A stretch of DNA of 64,000 nt, from NCBI RefSeq assembly GCF_024158605.1, contig NZ_JAMZGM010000014.1, positions 1-64,000 on the forward strand. Direction: 5' to 3'. The stretch is from Sebaldella sp. S0638. Lineage in GTDB: Bacteria > Fusobacteriota > Fusobacteriia > Fusobacteriales > Leptotrichiaceae. This document shows, in pieces, positions 53,074-62,306 of the stretch (within the stretch, counting starts at the first letter, position 1; every line of letters starts with the position of its first letter). The notes under the pieces were generated by a model. The model was given only the letters and a program-made list of their open reading frames with translations. It did not search any database and was not told where the DNA came from. The translations under genes and the position numbers were made by a program.

Positions 53074-53364
53074 CTATTTTTTCACTTTATCAATATTTAC
53101 ATCATCAAATTCAGAAGACTCAAACTTTTTTACTACATATGAGCATACCGGTTTTACTTTGAACTTATTTTCTCTAGCATAATTAACCGCTGTATTCAGC
53201 AATTTTCCGGCAATTCCCTGATTTCTGAGTTTGTCAGAAACATAAGTGTGGTCGAAAATCAAAATATCGCCGTTTTTCTTATAAGTCAATTCAGCCAGAG
53301 TCTCCTTTTCATCATCATCGAAGATAAAAAAACCTTTGTTTTCAAGATGTTTGATTCTAGTCAT
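53074..53364 (-). CDS. Small GNAT acetyltransferase (YjdJ-like)
   Basis: A 96-aa protein of the short GNAT (Acetyltransf_CG/YjdJ) type: an N-terminal strand pair, DHTYVSDKLRNQGIAGKLLNTA with the acetyl-CoA loop (R/Q-x-x-G-x-A/G), and PVCSYVVKKFES at the end. The start at 53364 follows GGAGAG by six bases; an upstream in-frame start at 53397 would overlap the LCP gene. It is the third gene of the coaE-LCP unit. The substrate is not known. Confidence 0.85.
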   Translation of the reverse strand: MTRIKHLENKGFFIFDDDEKETLAELTYKKNGDILIFDHTYVSDKLRNQGIAGKLLNTAVNYARENKFKVKPVCSYVVKKFESSEFDDVNIDKVKK

Positions 53365-53387
53365 ATAAACTCTCCGCCTTTCTGTAT

Positions 53388-54176
53388 TTATATCCATACT
53401 TTAAATTCTTTTTTTATTTTTTTCAGTGAATCCTGATCAGGGATAAAGTACCATACACCTTTCATCATTTTTCCGTCTCCTTCCAGCTCAAATGTCTCGT
53501 AATTACTTCCATGAATTGCTATAGCAGGAAGCATTGAGATGAATCTAAGCGGATTAAAACGTATTTCCATATGCTGGTTACAATAACTGATAATACTTGG
53601 TATTTTTCCTAAACCTGAAGGAGATAAAATCTTTTTTTGCAGTCCTGAGAAAATCTGCTTTTGTCTGTCGCCTCTTTTGTAGTCGCTGTCTGTTTTTCTG
53701 TGTCTTGCATATGCCAGAGCACGCTCTCCTTCAATAGTGTAAGACTTTCCTTTTACAAAACTCTGATTATCCTGTGTAAATGTATGATTAGAGACAATAT
53801 CAACACCGCCTACAAGAGATGTTATGTTTATAACATCTTCAAATCTTAGTAAAACATGATATTGTATTTTGGTATTAAGCATATTTTCAAGGGCTCTTAC
53901 GCTGCATGCCGAACCGCCGAAAGCCAGTGCGTGTGTAATTTTGTCCGTTTTTCCGTTCTTTTCACAGTCTATAGGCGTGTACGAGTCTCTTGGTATAGAG
54001 ACTATTTTTATTTTAGCCAGAAGCGGGTTAACGTTAATCAGCATAATGGAATCAGAACGTGATCCTTTCAGGGGCTGCCATGGACGTGCGTCACTTCCGA
54101 GTATAACTATATTAAAAGGTTTCAGGAACCATAGAACTACTAAAGCTAAAATGATAGAAATTATAAATTTTTTCAT
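53388..54176 (-). CDS. LytR-CpsA-Psr (LCP) family protein
   Basis: A 262-aa protein with an N-terminal membrane anchor (about residues 4-20) and an LCP catalytic domain: ILGSDARPW, RSDSIMLINV, SIPRDSYTPI with the key Arg, and YARHRKTDSDYKRGDRQKQI. LCP enzymes join polymers carried on undecaprenyl lipids to peptidoglycan or other acceptors. It lacks the LytR_C tail; a lipoprotein carrying only that type of domain is encoded at 19481-20449. It overlaps coaE by four bases. Confidence 0.9.
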   Translation of the reverse strand: MKKFIISIILALVVLWFLKPFNIVILGSDARPWQPLKGSRSDSIMLINVNPLLAKIKIVSIPRDSYTPIDCEKNGKTDKITHALAFGGSACSVRALENMLNTKIQYHVLLRFEDVINITSLVGGVDIVSNHTFTQDNQSFVKGKSYTIEGERALAYARHRKTDSDYKRGDRQKQIFSGLQKKILSPSGLGKIPSIISYCNQHMEIRFNPLRFISMLPAIAIHGSNYETFELEGDGKMMKGVWYFIPDQDSLKKIKKEFKVWI

Positions 54177-54772
54177 ATGTTTTCTCCTGTATAATTTAGA
54201 TTATTTAAAAATTTCAAAACTTTTTCTCTTAACTCCGACAAACTTCCGTTATTTTCAATAATATAATCACTTTTTAGTCTTTTTTCATCAAGGGACATCT
54301 GTGAGTTTATTATATTTTCTGCGTCTGTTTTATTAGTATTATCACGTTTTATAATACGCTCTGTCTGTTTTTCTCTGCTGGCTGCAACAAGCAGAATTTT
54401 GTCCGCAAGATACTCAAGATGTACTTCAAATAACAGAGGGATTACTACCACAATAAGCTTTTTCTTCATACCTTTCAATTTTTCAATTTTTTCCTGTGAT
54501 ATTTTGATAATGGCGGGATGCATTATATCATCGATTTTATCAACTTTTTCTTTGTCATTAAACACTGTTTCACGTAGTTTCTTTCTGTCTACGCTGCCAT
54601 CAGTCAAAATATCAATACCAAATTCTTCAGTTAACATTTTTATAATTTCCGGAAGTTTGATCACTTCTCTGGAAATAATATCCATGTCAATAATATCAAA
54701 GCCCATTTCCTGGAGAATATTACTTACGGCTGTTTTACCCGTGGCAATACCTCCGGTTATTCCTAAGACCAT
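54173..54772 (-). CDS. coaE: Dephospho-CoA kinase CoaE
   Basis: The last enzyme of coenzyme A synthesis, 199 aa. The P-loop GGIATGKT is at residues 7-14, DMDIISREV follows, and VVVIPLLFEVHLE carries the CoA-binding part. Complete and typical. It heads the coaE-LCP-acetyltransferase unit, with no functional relation to those genes that I can see. Confidence 0.96.
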   Translation of the reverse strand: MVLGITGGIATGKTAVSNILQEMGFDIIDMDIISREVIKLPEIIKMLTEEFGIDILTDGSVDRKKLRETVFNDKEKVDKIDDIMHPAIIKISQEKIEKLKGMKKKLIVVVIPLLFEVHLEYLADKILLVAASREKQTERIIKRDNTNKTDAENIINSQMSLDEKRLKSDYIIENNGSLSELREKVLKFLNNLNYTGENI

Positions 54773-55212
54773 ACTATGCTCCTTTCTCAGAGTACCTATA
54801 TTTTATAATTTTTTCATACTTAATGCAATACCAAAAAGAGAAAGATTTACTAATAATTTTATAAAAAAGGTATAAATTTTCAAAATTGGAAAATAATTGT
54901 TTTCATATGATATAATAAGTTAAATTTAGTATAATAAACTAAGTACAATTATCTCTTTTTTACAAACAAACTTATATATACTTATCAGAAATACTGCTGT
55001 TTTGTCTAATAAAAATTTAAAATAATTTATCATTTATAAATTAATTATAAAAAAATTTCCAAATACTTTATTTATAGATATTTATACACATCTTTAAATT
55101 ATCAGACAATTTTTATTTTTGTTTTAAAGTGAAAGAATTTTCAAAATTTTTTTTGAAAAGTTGAAAATTGATGATGTGTACTTTTCAGGATATTATTTAG
55201 TAGGTGATATAG
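54773..55212 (+). other. 440-base gap between divergent coaE and the PTS regulator
   Basis: Very AT-rich, no gene supported. On the plus strand two TATAAT-like boxes (54911-54916 and 54930-54935) appear; the first has TTGGAA 19 bases upstream. Promoters of both divergent units must lie here, and so may a binding site of the regulator, but I see no clear operator. Confidence 0.4.
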
Positions 55213-57249
55213 ATGTATATTAATAATCGATTATTAGAAATTGTTGACTTTCTTAAGGAAAACAAAGATACCACCATAAGGGAAACTGCGGAATATTTGA
55301 ATATTCTTGAACAGGCTGTAAGGTATGAAATAAACAAGCTGGATTTTATACTTGAGCTTAATAATATGCCGCTTCTCGTGAAAAATAAAAATGGAGGACT
55401 AAGTATCGGGGATTCTCTCGATCTTGATAAACTCAGGAAAATTTTAGATGAAATGAATAAAGATTCAAAGGAGGAGAGACAGAGCTTTTTAAAAGCAAAA
55501 TTATTTTTTGAGAAAAAGATAAATATAACAAATTTATCAAAAAGTCTGGGAGTAAGCAGAACAACTGTAAAAAGTGATATTCTGGAATTTTCGCAGGAAA
55601 CAGGGAAATACGATTTACAGCTTGAGAATAATCAGCTGTACGGTGATGAAAGCAAGATAAGAAATCTGATTTTCAAAGAATTTTTCAGGGAAATAAGCGA
55701 GCTTTATTATCAGGATTTTTCCAATGATAAAAAAATACCTGCTGTAAATATTTTTTATGCTTATCTTGCAGAGGAAAATATAATGGCAGTAAAAAAGTTC
55801 ATAAGAGAAATATCAAAAGACCTGAAAAATAAAGATAATAATTTTTATGAGTACTTCTTTTCCTACATGGTAATTTCATTTTTAAGAATAAAACAGAAAA
55901 AAACAATTACAAATGTGGAAAATAAGAAGTTTCTTCAAAGTATAGAAGAATACAAAATGATATCTAATGATATCGGGGCACTTGAAGACAGTCTCGGAAT
56001 AAAGTACGGGAAAAATGAAAGAATGATTTTGGCAGACTACATGCTGGGGTTCCATTCATATGCATATAATACCCTTATTTTTGAAAAATGGCTGGAGATA
56101 GAACTTTTGGTAAAAGAGCTTATAAAAAATGTAAGCAGTCAGACTAATACGGATATTTCGTCTGATGATGAGCTTCTGGAAGGGCTGCTTAACCATATAA
56201 AGCCGGCTATATACAGGATGAAGAACAGTATTTTTACAGAGGAAGATATTTATTTTGATGAAATAAAGGAGTATAAAGATCTGCTGGAAATAGTGGGGGG
56301 ATCATTGAAACCGCTGGAAAAACTCATAGGAAGCAGATTTTCAAATTCGGAAAAGGCATTGTTTACGCTGCATTTTCTGGCTTCTATAGAGAGAAATACC
56401 AAAAAGACAATAAAGAGTATATTGTTAATATGCAGCGGGGGATATGGAACATCAAGGCTTGTGGCCAACAGGATGGAGAAGGAGTATGAAGTAAAGGTTA
56501 TTGACGTAATATCTTATTTTGAACTTTTTGATGCAAATCTCGAAAATGTGGATATTATAGTAAGTACCATTAAAATCAAAGAGAGAGAGTTTAACGGAAT
56601 ACCTGTTGTAACAGTGTCGCCATTTTTTACAATTAATGATCAGAAGATACTCGGCAGCTATAATCTCATAAAAAGACAGGTGAATGAAACTGAGATAGTG
56701 GAGATACTGGATATTATTAACAAGAATATTGACAATGAAATAAAACTAAAGAATGAATTATCAAGGGGAGTATTTTTGGAGAAGAGAGAAAACGAAGATA
56801 AAGGACTTCTCAATTTTATCACAAAAGAGGAATTATGTATCCTTGACAGTGCAGCAGACTGGCAGGAATCTATAAAAACGGCAGGAAATCTGCTTTTGAA
56901 AAATAATAAAATAACAGAAAAGTATATAGATGAAATTATACATATAACAGAAACTTTCGGGGCACACTTTGTTTTTCAGAATGAAGTAGCCATACCGCAC
57001 GGGGATGCCAGTAAAAACGTAAATACTTCATCGGTAAGTATACTGAAACTGAGGGAAGCTGTATTATTTCCCGGAGATAAAAGAGTATCGCTCATTTTCT
57101 TTATTTCGGCTAAAAGGAAAAAAGACCATGTAAAGAGTATAGAGGATATAATAAAATTAATGAAAAACACGGAATTTATAGAAAAAACAAATATTGTAAA
57201 AAATACAGATGAACTTTTTGATCTTATAAAATTATATCTTACGTCATAA
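55213..57249 (+). CDS. PRD-domain transcriptional regulator with EIIB/EIIA-like domains
   Basis: A 678-aa BglG/MtlR-type regulator. The order is two N-terminal HTH parts (RETAEYLNILEQAVRYEI and LSKSLGVSRTTVKSDI), two PRD helical domains (about residues 170-390), an EIIB-like domain with Cys407 in ICSGGYGTSRLV, and an EIIA-like domain with His596 in AIPHGD. The phosphorylation state of the PRDs, set by HPr and the specific EIIs, controls DNA binding. It probably activates the PTS genes that follow 61 bases later. Confidence 0.92.
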   Translation: MYINNRLLEIVDFLKENKDTTIRETAEYLNILEQAVRYEINKLDFILELNNMPLLVKNKNGGLSIGDSLDLDKLRKILDEMNKDSKEERQSFLKAKLFFEKKINITNLSKSLGVSRTTVKSDILEFSQETGKYDLQLENNQLYGDESKIRNLIFKEFFREISELYYQDFSNDKKIPAVNIFYAYLAEENIMAVKKFIREISKDLKNKDNNFYEYFFSYMVISFLRIKQKKTITNVENKKFLQSIEEYKMISNDIGALEDSLGIKYGKNERMILADYMLGFHSYAYNTLIFEKWLEIELLVKELIKNVSSQTNTDISSDDELLEGLLNHIKPAIYRMKNSIFTEEDIYFDEIKEYKDLLEIVGGSLKPLEKLIGSRFSNSEKALFTLHFLASIERNTKKTIKSILLICSGGYGTSRLVANRMEKEYEVKVIDVISYFELFDANLENVDIIVSTIKIKEREFNGIPVVTVSPFFTINDQKILGSYNLIKRQVNETEIVEILDIINKNIDNEIKLKNELSRGVFLEKRENEDKGLLNFITKEELCILDSAADWQESIKTAGNLLLKNNKITEKYIDEIIHITETFGAHFVFQNEVAIPHGDASKNVNTSSVSILKLREAVLFPGDKRVSLIFFISAKRKKDHVKSIEDIIKLMKNTEFIEKTNIVKNTDELFDLIKLYLTS

Positions 57250-57310
57250 GTATGAGATATGCAGATGTCAGAATATGATTTTGAAAATAAAATATTAAAA
57301 GGAGTTAGAA

Positions 57311-57772
57311 ATGCTGAATAATTTTCTGGATAACAGATGTATCGAGCTGAAAAGTAATTATGACAGCTACGAGGAACTGCTTATTAATGTGAGCAGGGAG
57401 CTGTTAAAATACGGTTATGTAAAAGAAAGTTTTTTGGAAAATATTCTTGGAAGGGAAAAGCAGTATCCTACAGGATTTGAATTGGGCGGAAAATACAATA
57501 TAGCAATTCCGCACACAGATATGGAAAATGTAATAAAACCTGTTATCTATATAGTTGTTCTGGATAAACCAGTGATGTTTAAAAGCGCAGAAGATGGTAA
57601 GACAGATATAGAAGTGGATATAGTTTTCGTAATATCACTTAATGAAAAAGACAAACATATAGTGGTTCTGGAAGAATTAATGAAGATATTTTCAAAAAAT
57701 GATCTGTTAGAAAAAATAAAAAATTCTGAAGATAAGAATGAATTGATAAGTTTATTATATGAGGAGGAATAA
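57311..57772 (+). CDS. PTS EIIA component (galactitol/fructose type)
   Basis: A 153-aa cytoplasmic phosphocarrier of the EIIA-2 fold: the phospho-acceptor His68 in AIPHTD, then FKSAEDGKTDIEVDIVFVISL. It takes phosphate from HPr and passes it to the EIIB encoded three bases later. Gat-type is inferred from the separate small EIIB and the EIIC family. GGAG precedes the start. Confidence 0.92.
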   Translation: MLNNFLDNRCIELKSNYDSYEELLINVSRELLKYGYVKESFLENILGREKQYPTGFELGGKYNIAIPHTDMENVIKPVIYIVVLDKPVMFKSAEDGKTDIEVDIVFVISLNEKDKHIVVLEELMKIFSKNDLLEKIKNSEDKNELISLLYEEE

Positions 57773-57774
57773 AA

Positions 57775-58065
57775 ATGAAAAAGATTTTGGTTTGTTGTGG
57801 TTCGTCAATGGTGACAAGTACTGTTGCATTAAATAATATTAAAGAGGCATGTCAGAAAGCCGGTATAGATGCTACATTTGCACAGTGTAAATTTGCTGAG
57901 GTGCCGTTTCAGATAAAAACATTTGCACCTGATTTAATAGTGCCTACAGGACCTCTGGATGAAAAATCAGCAGGAGGAGTGCCTGTGGTAAAAGGAATAG
58001 CATTTGTAACAGGTGTGGGAATAGATAAAACAATAGCGGAAATATTAGATATATTAAAGAGTTAG
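57775..58065 (+). CDS. PTS EIIB component (galactitol type)
   Basis: A 96-aa EIIB. The phosphocysteine is Cys8 in LVCCGSSMVTSTVA, followed by IKEACQKAGIDATFAQC; these match the GatB pattern (Cys-Gly, then Thr-Ser-Thr). It transfers phosphate to the sugar carried by EIIC. AGGAGGA precedes its ATG, and EIIC starts twelve bases after it. Confidence 0.92.
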   Translation: MKKILVCCGSSMVTSTVALNNIKEACQKAGIDATFAQCKFAEVPFQIKTFAPDLIVPTGPLDEKSAGGVPVVKGIAFVTGVGIDKTIAEILDILKS

Positions 58066-58077
58066 GGAGTGTTATAT

Positions 58078-59340
58078 ATGGAGATGGTAATAAAGGGGCT
58101 GCAGTTTATAGCGTCGCTGGGGCCGATGGTAATGATGCCGATTATTATATTTGTAATAGGATTAATATTCAGATTAAAGTTAAGTACGTTATTTAGATCG
58201 TCAATACTTGTAGGGGTAGGGTTTGCCGGGGTAAACATGACAGTAGGGTTCTTTATATCAGGTGTTTCAGGTCCGATACAGAAAATGGTTGCTTTCTGGG
58301 GATTAAGAACTGACATAATGGACGTAGGATGGCCGGCAAGAGCAGCGGCGACATGGTCGTTTCCAATGGCAGCAGTGGTAATACTTGCTGTTCTCGGAGT
58401 GAATGTGTTAATGCTTGTAATTAAGAAAACAAAGTGTGTAATGGTGGATTTCTGGAGTTATAACCACTTTATATTTACAGCGGCTCTTGTGTGGTACAGT
58501 ACCCATAATGCAATTTTAGCAATAATAGGTGCAGTTTTAAGTGCTGTTATTACATTTAAGCTTGCTGACTGGACAGCACCGCTTGCAGAAAGTTATTTCG
58601 GGCTTCCGGGAGTTTCTTTTCCTACTTCAAACTCTGTTAACTTTGCACCTATAGCATGGGTAATGGAAAAAATTTATAATAAAATACCGGGATTCAGAGA
58701 CTGGAATGCAAATCCCGAGCATATACAAAAAAGATTCGGAGTATTTGGGGAGCCCCTTTTCATGGGGATTGTTCTTGGGGCATTAATTGGTGTTCTTGCA
58801 AAGGAAAGTGTCGGGAATATTATGATAATAGCTATGACTACTGCTTCTGCAATGATACTCGTACCTAAGATGATGCAGGTAATAATGGAAGGACTTATGC
58901 CTTTTGCAAATGGAATCAGAGAGATACTGAATAACAAGTTTCAGGGAAATGACTTTACAATAGGGATAGATGCAGCTCTTACAATAGCTAATCCTTCTGC
59001 AATAGCTGTAGGAATATTAATGGTACCGACAACACTGATAATGGCGGCTATTCTTCCGGGGAACAGACTTCTTCCGCTTCCTGATATAGCATATATGTCA
59101 ATGTGGGTAGCAGCATGGCCTGTGGCATTCCATAAGGGGAATATAGTAAGATATATAACAACAGTTATTTGTACAGCTTTAATGCTGCTTGTAGCTACGA
59201 ATATGGCATTTATACATACACAGCTGGCAATGGCAGGAGGATTTGATATTCCAGCGGGTACTCTTATATCTACGGAAGATGCGGGAACACACCTTTTGAG
59301 CTGGGTATTATGGAAACTTTCTTTGTTCTTCAAATTTTAG
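58078..59340 (+). CDS. PTS EIIC component (galactitol type)
   Basis: The 420-aa membrane transporter of the Gat family with about ten hydrophobic segments. Family blocks include LGPMVMMPIIIFVIGLIF, GVGFAGVNMTVGFF near the start and AHPS-like positions later. The ATG at 58078 follows AGGGAG by eight bases; the in-frame GTG at 58069 overlaps that site. Relatives carry galactitol and related sugar acids. From the neighbours I infer a sugar acid or its lactone as the substrate. Confidence 0.9.
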   Translation: MEMVIKGLQFIASLGPMVMMPIIIFVIGLIFRLKLSTLFRSSILVGVGFAGVNMTVGFFISGVSGPIQKMVAFWGLRTDIMDVGWPARAAATWSFPMAAVVILAVLGVNVLMLVIKKTKCVMVDFWSYNHFIFTAALVWYSTHNAILAIIGAVLSAVITFKLADWTAPLAESYFGLPGVSFPTSNSVNFAPIAWVMEKIYNKIPGFRDWNANPEHIQKRFGVFGEPLFMGIVLGALIGVLAKESVGNIMIIAMTTASAMILVPKMMQVIMEGLMPFANGIREILNNKFQGNDFTIGIDAALTIANPSAIAVGILMVPTTLIMAAILPGNRLLPLPDIAYMSMWVAAWPVAFHKGNIVRYITTVICTALMLLVATNMAFIHTQLAMAGGFDIPAGTLISTEDAGTHLLSWVLWKLSLFFKF

Positions 59341-59358
59341 TATATAGAAGGTGATTTT

Positions 59359-60270
59359 ATGAAAAGTGTAACAACAGTCTGCGGAAAAATTTCCGGTGAT
59401 GAGATGGGGTATACATTATCACATGAACACTTGATAGTTTCGCCGGAGATTCCTGATAAGAAGTATGATGATTACAGACTTTTAGATGTAGATTTAATGT
59501 GCGCAGAAGTGGAAAAATTCAAGGAGAAGTCTGGAAAGACAATAGTGGAGATGACTCCTCTGAATTACGGGAGAGATCCTTTGAAATATAAAGAGATCGC
59601 CCAAAGGGAAGATATAAATATAATCTGCTGTACAGGTTTTCATAAAGAGGAGTTTTTACCGAAATCTGCTTTTGAATTAAGTGAAAGTGATCTTATAAAC
59701 ATGCTTCTTGAAGAGATAAACAACGGGATAGACAGTACAGGTATCTGTCCCAGTGTTATAAAATGCGGAACTAGCTATAATAATATAACAGACACAGAGA
59801 AAAAATTAATAAAAGTGGTGGCAAAAGTGCATACACTTACAGGGATTCCGGTGAGTACACATTGTGATAAAGGAACAATGATGCTGGAACAGGGAGAATT
59901 TCTGGTAAAAAACGGAGTAAAATCTGAAAATATATTACTCGGACACACAGATATTCAGAAAGATGTAAATATTCAGCTGGAAGCCCTCAGAAGAGGATTT
60001 AATATCCTGACAGATCATGTGGGGCGTGAGCTTGATGATACAGATGAAGAGAGAATAAGAAGAATGGAAATAATGATCAGGGAAGGGTTCGTAAATCAGC
60101 TTTTTCTTTCGGGAGATATGGGGAAAAAAGATTACATTACGACATACGGCGGAAAACCTGGACTGGATTATATATTGGGAATATTTAAAGATAAGTTTGT
60201 CAAAGAAATAGGGAAAGAGTATTTTGATAAGATTACAAAGGATAATCCAAAAAGATTTTTCAGCTTTTAA
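59359..60270 (+). CDS. Phosphotriesterase-family metal hydrolase, probable phospho-sugar lactonase
   Basis: A 303-aa TIM-barrel amidohydrolase of the COG1735 type. The metal ligands are in place: His22 and His24 in SHEHL, Lys135 in SVIKCGTSY, His168, His196 and Asp253. Relatives in Listeria and Bacillus open lactones of phosphorylated sugar acids rather than acting on phosphotriesters. Its place between a PTS and sugar-acid genes fits a lactonase for a PTS-phosphorylated lactone. The substrate is inferred. Confidence 0.85.
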   Translation: MKSVTTVCGKISGDEMGYTLSHEHLIVSPEIPDKKYDDYRLLDVDLMCAEVEKFKEKSGKTIVEMTPLNYGRDPLKYKEIAQREDINIICCTGFHKEEFLPKSAFELSESDLINMLLEEINNGIDSTGICPSVIKCGTSYNNITDTEKKLIKVVAKVHTLTGIPVSTHCDKGTMMLEQGEFLVKNGVKSENILLGHTDIQKDVNIQLEALRRGFNILTDHVGRELDDTDEERIRRMEIMIREGFVNQLFLSGDMGKKDYITTYGGKPGLDYILGIFKDKFVKEIGKEYFDKITKDNPKRFFSF

Positions 60271-60329
60271 TTAAATGCAAAGTGTAAAAATATTATTTGT
60301 AAACTTTATAAAAATGAGAGGAGCCGGAG

Positions 60330-61475
60330 ATGAAAATATCATCATTTAAGATATATGAGGTAAAGCCAAGATGGATTTTTATAAAAATAATAACTGATGA
60401 AGGAATAGAAGGCTGGGGAGAGATGATTTCAGGGACTAAGACTGAAGCAGTCACAGCCTGTGCCAATGAAATGTGCAAAAAAATAATAGGACGTGATCCT
60501 TTTGATATAGAAGCACTGTGGCAGGAATTATACAGATCTTTCTTCAGGGGCGGGCCTATAAATATGACTGTAATTTCAGGAATAGAAACAGCTTTATGGG
60601 ATATAAAAGGAAAATATTATAATATGCCTGTTTATGAATTCCTTGGAGGAAAAGTAAGGGATAAACTGAAAGTGTACTCGTGGATTGGCGGAGACAGACC
60701 TAATAATGTGGCAGAGGAAGCTAAACAGCGTTTTGATCAGGGATTTACAGCTGTAAAAATGAATGCTACAGAGGAACTTCACTATATAGATTCATATGAA
60801 AAAGTAGATCAGGTTTTGGAGAGAATAAATTCTATAAAGGAACTGCTTGGTAATAAGGTACAGGTGGGTATCGACTTTCACGGAAGAGTCCATAAGCCTA
60901 TGGCAAAAATCCTTATTAAAGAACTGGAACCTTTCAGACCGATGTTTATAGAAGAACCTGTACTTCCTGAGAATTGGGATGCAATAATTGATATAGCGAA
61001 AAATTCTCCTATCCCTATAGCCACAGGTGAAAGATTAAGCACAAGATGGGAGTTTAAGAGACTGTTTAATAATAATTCCGTGGATATAATTCAGCCGGAT
61101 GTAGCACTTGCAGGGGGAATACTGGAAACAAGAAAAATAGCAGCTGCAGCAGAAATGTATGATATAGCAGTGGCACCGCATGCACCTTACGGATCGATAG
61201 CTCTTGCGGCAACATTACAGCTTGATATGTGTACACCGAATGTATTTATACAGGAGCAGAGCCTTGGAATTCATTATAACAAAGGATTTGACCTGATAGA
61301 TTTCGTAAAGAATAAAGAGATATTTATGTTTAAGGATGGTTATCTGGATGTCCCTGAAAAGCCGGGACTGGGAATAGAAATAGATGAAGACCTTGTAAAG
61401 AAAGTAGCAGCAGAAGGACTTGTATGGTCTAATCCAAAATGGAAAAACTATGACGGAACTATAGCTGAATGGTAG
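60330..61475 (+). CDS. dgoD: D-galactonate dehydratase-like enolase-superfamily enzyme
   Basis: A 381-aa mandelate racemase-type enzyme close to E. coli DgoD along the whole length. Metal ligands are Asp182, Glu208 and Glu234, catalytic His184 in DFHGR and His284 in APHAPYG. The segments GRVHKPMAKILIKELEP and GIHYNKGFDLIDFVKNKE are almost DgoD. DgoD makes 2-keto-3-deoxygalactonate. Here it may work on the 6-phosphate form delivered by the PTS, as no kinase gene is nearby. GGAG precedes the ATG. Confidence 0.85.
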   Translation: MKISSFKIYEVKPRWIFIKIITDEGIEGWGEMISGTKTEAVTACANEMCKKIIGRDPFDIEALWQELYRSFFRGGPINMTVISGIETALWDIKGKYYNMPVYEFLGGKVRDKLKVYSWIGGDRPNNVAEEAKQRFDQGFTAVKMNATEELHYIDSYEKVDQVLERINSIKELLGNKVQVGIDFHGRVHKPMAKILIKELEPFRPMFIEEPVLPENWDAIIDIAKNSPIPIATGERLSTRWEFKRLFNNNSVDIIQPDVALAGGILETRKIAAAAEMYDIAVAPHAPYGSIALAATLQLDMCTPNVFIQEQSLGIHYNKGFDLIDFVKNKEIFMFKDGYLDVPEKPGLGIEIDEDLVKKVAAEGLVWSNPKWKNYDGTIAEW

Positions 61476-61496
61476 AATCTAACGTCTGGAGGAAAA

Positions 61497-62105
61497 ATGG
61501 AAAAGTCAAAAATAACCGGAATTTTGAGAGGGATAAGAAAAGAAGATATTTTGAAAGTCGGGGAAATACTTATAAAATATAATATCAAGGACTTTGAGGT
61601 GACATATAATACCAAGGATTCACTGGAAATAGTAAAAATGCTGAAAAAAGAGTTTCCTGATGCAAGAATAGGGATGGGAACTATATTAAGTGCAGATGAT
61701 TTGAAAAAAGCCGAGGAAGCAGGGGCTGAATTCATTCTGACGCCGTCTGTAAATGAAGAAGTGCTGAAATATTCGAGAGAGAGAAATATAGATATAATAC
61801 CGGGAGTTTTTTCGCCGAGTGAAGTTGCCCTTGCTTTGAGATATGGATTTAATTATCTGAAATTATTTCCTGCAATTGATCTTCCTGATTCTTATATAAA
61901 GAATCTGAAAGGGCCGTTTGATAATGTAGAGTTTATGGCCGTCGGAGGAGTGGAAAAAGGTAATATAACTGATTTTTTCAGAGCAGGATTCGTATCTGTA
62001 GGAATGGGGTCAAGCCTTATAAAAAAAGCTTACTTGGAAAATCAAGACTGGGAAAGTATGGGAAAACATGCTAAAGAGATAAAAAATATTGTAGAAAGCA
62101 TGTAA
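61497..62105 (+). CDS. KDPG/KDPGal-type aldolase
   Basis: A 202-aa class I aldolase of the Eda/DgoA family: GILRGI start, Glu34, GMGTILS, Schiff-base Lys122 in YLKLFPA, and AVGGVEKGN. It splits 2-keto-3-deoxy-6-phospho sugar acids into pyruvate and glyceraldehyde 3-phosphate. The DgoD-like neighbour makes the galactonate isomer (KDPGal) the likely substrate. GGAGG lies seven bases before the ATG. It is the last gene of the operon and is followed by a strong terminator. Confidence 0.9.
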   Translation: MEKSKITGILRGIRKEDILKVGEILIKYNIKDFEVTYNTKDSLEIVKMLKKEFPDARIGMGTILSADDLKKAEEAGAEFILTPSVNEEVLKYSRERNIDIIPGVFSPSEVALALRYGFNYLKLFPAIDLPDSYIKNLKGPFDNVEFMAVGGVEKGNITDFFRAGFVSVGMGSSLIKKAYLENQDWESMGKHAKEIKNIVESM

Positions 62106-62132
62106 ATTTTTTGAAAAATAAATGGAAATAAT

Positions 62133-62175
62133 AAAAGGACTATGCTGAAAGATGGGCGGTGTAGTCCTTTTTTGT
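62133..62175 (+). terminator. Terminator of the PTS operon (near-copy 1)
   Basis: The 15-base left arm 62133-62147 (AAAAGGACTATGCTG) pairs with 62157-62171 with wobbles, then more T. The left arm differs from that at 63566 by one base. Confidence 0.9.
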
Positions 62176-62207
62176 ATTGTTAATTTATTTATTAAATAAA
62201 CATTTGA

Positions 62208-62236
62208 TTTTAAAAAGTAAAATATTGTGTTATAAT
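62208..62236 (+). promoter_or_regulatory. Promoter of the toxin-antitoxin module
   Basis: TTTTAA (62208-62213, weak), 17-base spacer and TATAAT (62231-62236) with the extended TGT just before it. It lies 70 bases before the toxin start. Confidence 0.6.
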
Positions 62237-62306
62237 TAATGTCGAAGGGTTAGTTATAAAAAAAATTGATTTTACAATATATATGTTGTATAATTTAGGG
62301 GCGGTA

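Noticed and set aside
55213-57249. RNA antitermination (RAT) site for the BglG-type regulator
   Set aside because: The protein starts with DNA-binding HTH domains rather than a CAT RNA-binding domain, and no RAT-like hairpin is seen upstream.
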